The notes under the pieces are model-generated. The model was not told the origin of the DNA. It made no database searches and saw only the letters and a program-made list of their open reading frames with translations. Of a stretch of DNA of 64,000 nucleotides, positions 50,101-60,200 are shown piece after piece. Each line of letters starts with the position of its first letter. Position 1 is the stretch's first letter. The position numbers and the translations under genes were made by a program. The stretch is taken from assembly GCF_000208865.1 (NCBI RefSeq), contig NC_018396.1:5946514-6010513 (forward strand). Reading direction: 5' to 3'. The DNA is from Neospora caninum Liverpool. Its lineage: Eukaryota > Apicomplexa > Conoidasida > Eucoccidiorida > Sarcocystidae.

Positions 50101-52640
50101 CAAGTCGACGGGGCCGCCGCCGGCTCTCTCCCGGCGGGCCCTGCCTCGCCCTGTCCCTTCGAGCCCGCAAAGGAAACAGTCTGGCCTTCATTACGCCCCG
50201 CAGAGAGCGAAGCGGGGATATCACCTTTCGTTCGAAAGACGTCGTCAACAGACGTCACAAAGAGAGGTGAACGGATCGTCTCTATCGCCTCCTTTTCCCC
50301 ATGTCGCCGAACTGTTTCCTGGCCTTGTTCGTCTCGGAGAGGCCCCAGGGACACGCGCCTCTGGGCCGATACGGCGCGTGTTTTCCCGCCAGACCCAGGG
50401 AACAAAGAAGTGAAAGAGGAAGCAAAGGCAGTCGCTGTCTCGCTCGCGTTGGCCTTTCCCGCCGCGAGTGCATGCAATAGCTCGTGCCTGTGCCCTCTTA
50501 GGCGTCCGTGCGTCTCTGGCGAACAATCGGTCACGATATCTACGACTCTTTCGTCTCGCCGGACCGTGAACGCGTTCGAGCTCCGGACTCCTCTTCCTTC
50601 TCTCTTTCGCTCTTCTGTATCTATCCGGTCGTCGAGGGTCGGGTCTTCCGGGCTAAACAGACAGGCGGCGCCGTCCGCCCGGGAAGGCTGCGCTCCCTCG
50701 CTCTCTGCCGATCGTTTCCCTGCCTCCTCCCCGTCAGGTCTTCTTCCGCCTGCTTCAACCCCACAATGCATCAAGACCGTCCGCCTCGCCGCAGCGGATG
50801 AAGCCTCCTCCACACCAGCCCGCGCCTGATCCAAGCCAGGGGCGACAACACCTCCTCCTAGCTTTAGTCTCGGGCCTTTCTCCGGTAAAGATGGTGGCGG
50901 CGAAGAAGGTCGACACTGTGCAGCCCTCAGGCGAGGCTCTCGCTCCAAAGACGGGCGCTTTCGTGAAAGGCTCGGCTGATCAAGAGGTGTTTTCTGAGGG
51001 CAGGAGACGGCCGGCGACACATCAGCATTCGCATAAAGAGGCAACGCAGAGGACGGAGGACGCGCAAGCCAGTCGTCAGGACTGCTCCGTTCACGTTTGG
51101 TTTTCGCGTAGAGCTCCTGAAGGCGAGCGCTTCTGCGCAATTTGACGGCAGGCGGAGAACCTGAGGTGTCTTCGACGAGGTGTACTTCCCTCGCGGGTGT
51201 ACAGACAGCCTCGCAGGTGCTGGGCCTTCGACCGCGGCAAACTGTTGCCTCTTCGGTGTCGAGGAAACCGCTGCCTCCTGGCCCTTTCTCTCCGGTGTCG
51301 CGCGTCTGTTGGTATGCGCCCACGTCGCCTTGCAGCTCTTCTCGCAGCCCCCACGCCGACGAGACGAACGCAGCATGGGAGAGAGAAGACGGAAAGGAGA
51401 AGGTCGAGACGGGAGAGAAGGAAGGCGAGGCAGAAGCGGTCGGGAACGACGTCGTTTTGGTATCTGTCGAAACGTGGAATCGAGGACATGTGTCGTGGGC
51501 TGCGTCGCACTCTCGTTCAAAGTCGCGATGATTCTTCTGTTCGCATTCCGCCTCAGCTACCGCAGTGGCGACGCTGTACCGGACGGTCGGAGCGATTTCG
51601 TCGGTCTGTGGGGACTGGCCGAAGCCCCGAGGCAGGAAAGGAGAGTGCGACGAGGGACCGATAGCAAAGGACGAACGGGCGGGAAGAGAAGAAGGCGCAG
51701 GCGTCGAGAAGAGCCAGGCGACATGAGGATGAGACTCCGAATACGCAAAGGTGACGGAGGAAGCTGGAGGAATGTCTGTGCGTCTCGCGTGAGAGATTGG
51801 CGGGGTTCCAGCATCAGGGAACTGACACGAGCTCGGCACTGGCGGGCCGAGGCGCGAGTGGCGAGCTTCTTCCTTCCTTGACATCGAAAAGGCGAACGCG
51901 TCGCATGCATTTCCGAGGAGAGGAGACTCGCCACTCTCCGAGCTGTCGCTCGCTCCGGTCTGGGTCGCAAGGCCACAGCGAGAAGAGACACGACGCACGC
52001 CAACTGTCCGTACAGCCGACTCAGGCTCTGACTCCCTGCTGCTTGCCTGCGCGGCGACATGCTGAACAGCATGGCCTCTGGACTGGGACAAAGAGGCGAC
52101 AGAAGATGACGGATAAGGAGACGGAGACGATGAGGACGAAAGAGGCAGGAGACAATTTTGGACGACTTGAGGTGGGAAGTGAGAAGAGTTGCGCCAAGGA
52201 TCGCATTCGGAAGGAACAGATGGCTGTGCAGTGCTCTGGGTTCGACGAGGACAGTCCGCGTTACCGGTCCCGATTGGAAACTGGTCCTGCGAAGAAGTCT
52301 CGTGCACACGAGGCACACATCCCGCGAAATACGGAGAGGAAGGGGCGGCAGAGGAGGCCGAAGAGGCAGCAGAGGAAGAAGGGAGGTCGACAGCTGCCTG
52401 ACGCGCAGCTGATGGAGAGGCGAGCCGTGGACGCAGACGGGACAGAGAAGAGGTGCTCTTGTGCGAGGGGAAAGGTGCGAGTCGAGCTGCGTTGAGTACG
52501 CCACGAGCAGGCTCTCGGAGAACCGAATACGGCGAAAAAGAAGACGGGAGAAAAGGAAGCCGATCGACCTCGCTGCCCGACGGCGACGCCCCGAGAGCCG
52601 AACGCGCAGCTGCGTCGCCGGACGAAGTTGATCGACTCAT
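47174..52640 (-). CDS. Multi-pass membrane protein of unknown family, 3 exons
   Basis: I do not recognise this protein. Model exons: 52640-49578, 49229-48559, 48068-47174, phase-consistent, about 1542 residues (an alternative exon 3 acceptor at 48095 adds nine). The first 1000 residues are Ser/Pro/Arg-rich and polar, with a basic patch KLRRSARLQELYAK near the middle. Hydrophobic segments follow: one formed across the first junction (TVLGIVLFCLLRR joined to LLLAWLW) and a cluster across the second (KTVPLAAVFSLLLFFL, then MVFTWVIAPPFALLF and LSFFFVAATFLGVGYFLLV). Continuity of hydrophobic sequence across both splices supports the model. The tail holds an acidic/basic 8-residue tandem repeat (EEEREDER type) at about residues 1424-1484. 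There is no N-terminal signal peptide. A nuclear-envelope or ER protein is possible but unproven. Confidence 0.72.
47376..47525. repeat. 24-base coding tandem repeat
   Basis: CT-rich on the plus strand (CTCTCTTTCCTTCCCTCCCA and variants). On the minus strand it encodes about six degenerate octapeptides that run from EEEREDEG and EEEREDER to EGKREGGR. The array lies within the last exon of the membrane-protein gene. Confidence 0.88.
48270..48291. repeat. (TA)n microsatellite
   Basis: TA tract of about 22 bases in the second intron of the membrane-protein gene. Confidence 0.9.
48405..48424. repeat. (TA)n microsatellite
   Basis: Second TA tract in the same intron, flanked on both sides by ATGCAT words. 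Confidence 0.9.
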
Positions 52641-55600
52641 GGGCACCGGCAAAAAGAAAAGAGAAGAAGGACAGGGAAAAAACGAAGGAACAGGGAAAAG
52701 ACGAGAGAACAGGAAAGAGAAACGGAAGAACTGACGGAAGACCTGTGAACGGCAGCTTACGACAAAAACAGAAAATTGCTCTAGGCAAAAGAAGACCGCA
52801 TCTTGTTTGGTGGGAGAGCTATCTACAAAAAGGCGGTTTGAGGTGAGAAGGAAACAGCGACAGAGGCGGGAAGACAACCGCTGACAGAAGTGCCCTTCGT
52901 ACACCACAGACACAGGATCAACACCGACAGAGGCAGGAGAGTTAAGGGGGGCGCGGAGTTGCTACATTTTCGTCGGATTCGATCGTGGAGAACAGGAGTT
53001 CTTGGAGGGAAGAGAGGCGCGCTCAGCGAGGAAGAAAGAGAGGGTCTGAGTCCTCAGAGACGAGAGAGGAAACGAGCCGAAACCGAAAAAAGACAACCTG
53101 ACAATGCGACAACCTTCTGCCAGGGCATCCAGCTCGCCGGCACGGTGCTACTTGTTACACCAGCAAAGCCTCGGGATGCAAAACGACCTGGAAAGACAGA
53201 AAAATATGCGTCGACTACACACCACCGGTGATACGCTTTCAGTCGGAGATCAAACACCGAAACTGAGGAAAATGAGATGCGTTGTGAACCGCGGCAGGCG
53301 GTCTTTTTTGCGCGGAAGCTCTCAGGTGTACGTACAGGCAGAAACACGATTCAACACGACAGAGGACGGGAAACAGCGAGACTGACGAGAAAGAACCAAA
53401 AATAGCAAGGAGAGAAGGAAAAGTCCTGGACTTGCCAGTTTTCGCTGGAGTGTCGCTCTGTGAAAAGACACGTCGCCTCTGGAGTGCTTCGGTCTGTGTG
53501 TGGATCTCGCTGCCTTGCAAGCAAACGCAAAAACAATCGAGCAACAGATAAGTCCTGTATTATGTTTGTAAAAAAATCTCGTTTTTTTTCACCGCTGGGA
53601 CCTCAGAAGGCGGAAAACCTAGTTGGGTCGTCTTTTCACGCATAAAAGAAGCAAATCGTGCAAAACTTTGACTTGCGGAACCAGCAGTTGCATTAACGGA
53701 CGACAGCGTTGCTACTCGCCGCCTTTGCGTTCTCCCAACTGTGGCGCCTTCGCGACGAGACACCGTCCAGGGGCTCGAGTTCAAGGAGCAGGGGACTTCA
53801 AGTATCCCGTCAACTTGAGGCGCGTCCTCTCGTCTCTCCTTGAAAATTTAAACATGAAACGACCAAGACGCGAGAGCTCTTCGCCCCAGTCCCCTCTCCG
53901 TTCGCTTTACCGTGCGGTGAACACATTTTCTTCGCTGTCGGCGCGCTTTGCGACAGGACATCTCGTCTTGCCACGTGAGTTCGGACGAGGTTCGGACGCT
54001 TGCTTCCCCCTAGGGGGGTGAGAAAAGGGAAAACTGAGGAGAATGCAGAAGTGTGAAGCGAGAAGCACAAAGTGGAGGAGAGCAGAGAAAAGTGTGCAAC
54101 ACGAATACACAGTCAAAAAACAGACGCAGCAGCGCAGCTGATATAGACACGCTCGCAAACACGAGGCCCCCGCAAGCAATTCGGGAACAACCACCCCTTA
54201 GAAAAAGTACAAATGAAACGTGAAAGCGGATTTCGACGCAAAAATTAAAGGGCGTCAGCTCTTTCCGTCGGGAGTGGCGCTCGCCTCTTTTAAAGTGCAA
54301 GTTTATTTTTCAACCGTGCCGTCGCAGCTGGGCTCAAAAGCCTCCGAGCCGAGAGGCTTCCTTTGCAGGCTCGGTTCCTGGAAGAGTGCGTGGAACGCCA
54401 CGCTACAAACTTTGCTGTCGCCGCGCCCAAAACAAAGCGTGGCACGTGCATACGCATGAAAGCGCCGTTCCTCTTGACTCGTTGTGGATCTTGGTGCTCA
54501 GTGCGTGATTCTACCCCGCAGCAGCACTCCAGACGCAAAGATGCACGTTGCCTGCATCGACATTTCGCAAACCTCATGAACAGATTCAGCGTAGAAAGGC
54601 TGGAAAGTGTGGTGAAACGTCGTTCTGCAAACGCACGCTATGCTTTCTTGGGTTCTTGGTGTGTACATCCGCCAACCCCCCAGGAAAGCAAACGAAGCTC
54701 TCCTGTCTCACCGCTGCTGCATTGGATTTGTGTTTTTTCGAGAGGCTCCTGTCGATCGAAAAGGGTGACAGTACTTTCCACGAAATTCACATCTCTGCAG
54801 CGTTGTAGATGTGCGAAAGGGGTCTATCCTACGGAAAGGGTACGTTTCATGTAACCCTCAAGACGGCTCTCGGAAGAAAGATGTCCACGACGACTCTTTA
54901 AAAAGCTGAGCAACGTCGTTTCTTCCACGAGAAGTGAGAAACAAAAACGCACGGGGAAAGGGCGGAAGGCAAAGCCGGCGGTGTGCAGCACCTAGCGTTT
55001 CTGGGAAAAGCAGGAGGCCTCCCCTTTCTGACAGCGGCGGCATTTCTCTAAAAAAACAGCCTCTTCACAAAGCTGTCAAACGCGTGTCTTCCACTCTGCA
55101 GCATCGCAAGAGTTTGTGTCTCGTTGCCAGCGGCGTGTCACGGCTCAGTCGCCTACAGGCCAGAAAAAGAGTTCTGGAGAGAGAAGCGGACTCACTCGAG
55201 GGAATGGATACATCGTTGCTTTGCAGCCTCGTTCCCCCTCTCGGGCTTCCGCGATCCTCCCGGATACGAGCGCCTGACGATATTCGGCAACAAGGGGACA
55301 GAGTGACCCCAGAGCGTTGCAGAAAGTTTCGTGAGACTTCTACAGAGAAGGATGCGGCCAGCATTCGCGACGCAACACAGAGTCGAGAGTTGTGTGGCGG
55401 AACGGGGAGAAAGGCAGAAAGTGAGGACAGGTGTAGATTTGTGTGCGTGTCCTGATCGCGGCGCCTCGTCGAGCGAGTGGCGGGATCACCCCTCATGTGG
55501 GAGACGTTACGTTTCTAAAAGGCCGGCACATCTTTGGCGGTAAACTCTTTTGTAAATGGAGTAAACTTTCGCTTTCCACTGATCCACCAAGCTCATCACT

Positions 55601-57273
55601 GCCTGGAGCAAGTTGTCATTTCTTGCCACAAGGCACCCACCCCCCGAGAAAACACTGGGAAAAGAGTTTTGTCGGCTTTCTTCTTGGCAAATATGTCCAC
55701 CACCACCCCACTGGCCCGCTAAAGACAGCGAAAGTGTCGGATTTCAGGTTCCGAAGACATTAGGTTATCCACATGGGCTATGCTCTAGGCGGAATATATG
55801 GACTACTGTTATCACGCGTATTCTACCCGCGAGAGAAAAAGCGATGTGTAACCGAACGCTTTGCATGTGCCTCAACACGGATACTCGGCTGTCCTTTCGT
55901 AAGTTCATGTCGTGGACGACAGAGAAGAATCAAGGAAAAAGGCAGCGCCGGCGACGGAACAAAGACCTCCTGAGAATTCCGTGCCTCATTCCCCTGTGTC
56001 CTGTCTCGTGCGCAAACCGCTCTTTTCGCGCACGTTTTTTCACAGCGTACCAAGTCTCGCGCGGCGGCGTTGCGCGCGTTTTCGAGAAAACGCCGCTTAT
56101 AGACTCTTTTGTGCGTCGCTTGAACTTTCCCTTTTCCCTTTCCTTTCAAGAACAACTCAAAGCATTTTTTGAAGGCCGGAGATTCTCCCTTTTTTGACTC
56201 GCGACAGCCTCTTTCTCTTCTCCCCGTCTTGTTCTGCCGTTCCTCCGCCACTCGGCGGCTCCGCGGCCTCTCTGAGTTCGAGATTCTCCGCTGCTTTCTG
56301 CCACTGTGACGTTCTTCTCTCCTCTTGCACCCGATTCCTCCACTTCTTCATCTTTTCTTCTTTCGTCACCGGTGAAATAAGTACTCTTATATAGGACTGT
56401 GTGTGCCTAACTGCGATTCCTTTCCGCCTCGTCTTTCAGCTGTCTCCCGCGCGGCCTCCCCCGACGGGGGAGCGACCGCGACTCCCACTGGAGAGGTGAC
56501 CAGAAGCCTCAGCCCTCGTCCCTGCCCATCTCTTCATCACCAAAGAGACAAAACCAGTCGATTCACTCTTTTCTGCCTTCCCGTTCGTTCTTCGGACACG
56601 CGCAAAACGCCTCACCCTCCTCTCCTGTTGCCACGTTTGTCTCCCGTTGGCCTCCATCCACACCAAAGCCCTCCCTTTTCCTTCCTTTTGTCGTCTTCCT
56701 CTTCCGATGTTGTCCTTCTCTTCTATTGTCGTCCTTTTCCCCCGCATGGCTTCTTCCGTTCCTTCGTTCGTTTTCCTCTCCTCACTTTTCCTCTCTCACT
56801 CAGCGTCCCGCATCTCCAGAACTGAACTTGTGCTCTCGACGCGACACCACTGCAGTTAGGCGCACTCTCTTGTGCTCTCTCTGTCTTTCCTCGCCATTTC
56901 TCCCGCTGAGTCTCCAGAAAAAGGAGACGCCGGCAGCACCGTCGCCGAAGGGACACGGAAGCCGAAGGATCCCCTTCCGATTGAAGCGAGGCAAAGCCAG
57001 ATCCCCCCCACCCCCCTCCCTCTGTCGAGGTCCGTTGGCCCTCTTGTTGAGCAACCTCCATCCGTCGCACAGTCCTTCTTCTGTCACGCCCTTCTTCTAG
57101 TGCCTTTGTGCTTGTCAAACGTATTCACGGTCGTCCCTGTCCTGTCCTCTCGCCCCCCTTTCCCGCGCGACCGCGCTTTCCGTCGTTTTCTCAGAGTGTC
57201 TCACCAAGGCGGCTGTCTTCGCCTTTTCTGCGCCGATGCTTCGCTTTCTCGCGACGTGTGCCGTGAGACTTCT
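52641..57273. other. Divergent spacer with two 5' leaders
   Basis: This lies between the start of the minus-strand membrane-protein gene and the start of the plus-strand orphan gene. The sequence just left of 57274 is strongly pyrimidine-rich for about 900 bases, typical of a long 5' leader. A CAG acceptor near 56439 and a GTGACC near 56496 could bound a non-coding leader exon. Open frames between 53000 and 56300 are short and lack splice signals. I see no RNA gene or repeat family here. Confidence 0.5.
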
Positions 57274-60200
57274 ATGGATCTAACGGGCACTCTTCAGGGG
57301 CCGGATCGCACTCCGTCAGGCGCCCCGCAGTCGACCGCCCACTTGGCGGGGTTTGCGGGCCTCAACCCTGCCATCGACAGAGAGGCGTGGGGCCCTTTCG
57401 CTCCGCAGTTCGCCCAGCAGTCCCTGCTGTCTCCGTTTCCTTTCGGAGATGGAGACCCTAGCCACCGAGACGCGCTCTCTGCCGCGCCCCCAGAGGCCCA
57501 GCGTGCCCGTGCAGGTCCCCCCAGCGGGGCAAACAGTCACCTCATGCCCCTGCGGGAACATCCCAGCCACGCATGCAGAGACGGCCTTCCGATCTCAGTC
57601 GAGGGCCTCGGCTTCACACACCGCGCGACTCGAGGCTTCCCCTTCTTCCCCAACGCTCAAACGCACGCCGGCGCTCCGAACGGTTCGTCCGTCTGCGCGT
57701 TCCCCGGCGGCGGGGGAGACGCCGGAGCGGGGTGGGGCGGCGACGGCAGCTCCGGAAGTTCCCTCTCCCTTCCTGGATGCTCTGTCTCTTCTTCTCTCCA
57801 GCAACAGCGACTGCTTCAACAGAGGCAGCGAGCAGCGGCGTTCGCAGCGATGCACGAGGCGACTTCGACTCTGACTGGGGTCAGTCGAGAACGAGACGGG
57901 GTTTCTTCTCTTTCTTCTCGTCCTTCTCACGCTTCCTTTGGGTTTTTGGAGCCTTCGCTGCGTCCCGATGCCTGCGCTGAGATGGGGCCTGGTCTCTTTT
58001 TCCCGGAGACGACGCGCGGCGAAGAGAACAGCACGCAGGAGGGCCTTGGGGCGAAGCAGGCGGAACGTTTGCCAGGGCGCGAGGGCGAAGACGGAAGGCG
58101 AGACGGCGGCCGCTCGTTGAGAGGAGGCGGGAGAGGGAGGAAACGGGGCGACGGAGAGAGCAAACCGCGAGGAAGAGCGGCAAAAGGAAAAAGCTCGGCC
58201 CCGTCTTCAAATCCCGTCGTTGACTTGTCAGGTGGCGTCTCTTTTCCTCAGGCTCAGCCTCTAGACAGCGCAGGTGTCCAGGCACAGTTTGAGGAGGCGA
58301 GAGGGGGGGATTTTCCGGGTCTCACAAGTCTCGTCCACGAGGGTGAGGGGTCTGAGGACGCGCGCGAGCGCCTCGTCGCCGGTTGCCCCGCGTCCTTCGG
58401 TCCAGCCGCTCGCCGGGCTCCTTGCCGAAGAGACAAAGAAGGTGGAGAAGAGACGAGAGAAGAAGGAAACGTGTTGCCTCCGGGTGTCTCGAGCCAGGAC
58501 GCCTTGCGGGCTCCTCTCGCTCCCGTCGTTTCCGCGGGTTCTGCCGCTGAGAAGGAAGGCAGTCACCCGATTGGAGACACTTCTTTGCTAGGCGGAGTTC
58601 CAGCGACTTTGCTCGATAGAAGCCACGGGGAGCGCGGCTCTGGCCAGAGCTGGTCTCGGCCAGAGGCCGACGATTTGGCCGCGCGCCGGGGAGCAAGAGA
58701 CAGCTCTCGCAGGGGTTCTGTAGACTCAACGGTGAACCCTGCAGAGTGGTGTTCCCTTATTCCCGCGGACATCTATAACGCGTCCTTTTCGCTGCCGGAA
58801 TCGAGTTCAACTGCGTCGACGCCGCAGCTCCGCCCCGCGCTTCCTCCAGACTCTGCAAACCGAGAAGAGGCGCCCAGCGCAGAGAGTGCGTCGTCGCATC
58901 TTCTCCCTCTCTCGCTTCCGCCCTCGTCTTCCTCTTCTTCCTCTTCCTCTTTGTGTTCTTCTGCTCCTGCCTCGTGGGCGGGAGTGCACTGGTCGCCGTC
59001 TTTGCGGTCGGGGTTTTCGCCGAGTGAAGAGGCGGCGGCTCTCCAAGCTGTTCTGGCTGCCTGTGCAGAAGGCCGCATGAAAGGAGGCCCTCGCGCGTGC
59101 GCCCGGCCGCCTTCAGCTGTCTCGTTTTCTCGGGGGATCCCTGCGTGTCTCGGTGCGTCCCGAACGCTGGCAACCTTCTTCGAGCACATCCTGGCAATCG
59201 ACAGTTCGCCCTTTCCTCAGAGCACGGCGGGGAAACCCCCCGGCCTGCCATCCCTGAACCCTGTGCAGCGTCTTGAGGCGCTCCAGAGGCTCTTCTGCTC
59301 TCTGGAGGCGGCTCTGCATGTTCACCAGGCGCTGCGGCTCGACGCGGGCATGCGGATAGGCGGCGATTTCAATCTCGAGCACGTGGACCGAATCGCGTCC
59401 TCTTCCTCCTCCGCGGGGCCTGAGAATCGCTCTCCGCCGGTCGAAGCGGAGAGCGCGCTTTCGGGCTCCGCGACCGCGGTCGAGAGAGGACGCGGGCGGC
59501 GAGGGCAAGCATGCGACGAGGTGTGGGGTGGCGAGGGCGGCGAGAGACTCCTAGGGGTATGGCAAGGGGGGATTTCTCCGCTGAATCTGCCGATTTTCTT
59601 GAGAGTTCGACAGGAACAGTATCTGCAGCAAATGAGAGAGTGGAGCTCTGCCTTTCCAGCGCCTTTCGATGAGGCGGAGACCGTCTTCCAGCCAGGGTTG
59701 CTGCACAGCGGAGAACGGGACGAAGGTGGAGACGACGAGGCACGCAACCGGAAGAAGAGGCCCGAACTCGCTACAAGCCTCGCGACTCTTTTGCCATCAG
59801 CGTCGTTCGTCGTGGACACGCCTTCTCTGCCGAAGGAAGAGAGAAAAGCTTCCGCCATCATTCGCGGGGAGGCGTCGACTCCGGCTAGGGGGCGTGCACT
59901 TCGAGATGGAGATGACCCGAAGCGCCGCGAGGGACGAGAAGTTGCGCGTGGCGAACTTGAGTCGGAGACGCTGTCTGCAGCTTCAAGGCGGCCACTCGGA
60001 CTGGTCCAGAATATGGGTTTGGGCATGGATGAAGTGAAGCGGGAGAAAGATCATCTTGAGGAGGGCGACGCCGAGCAGGGACAGCGTCTTGCTCAGTTGT
60101 TTCCGGGGGAAGTAAAGGGTGTGGAAGGTCGCGGAGAACGAGACGGGGAGGTCGTGCGTGCCGACGAAGATGCGTCCGGCGTGCGACGCGCCGTCTCTCG

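Noticed and set aside
56872..57273. N-terminal extension of the orphan protein upstream of 57274
   Set aside because: The frame is open but made of pyrimidine-rich leader-like sequence. A shorter start at MDLTGTLQG fits better, though this is not certain.
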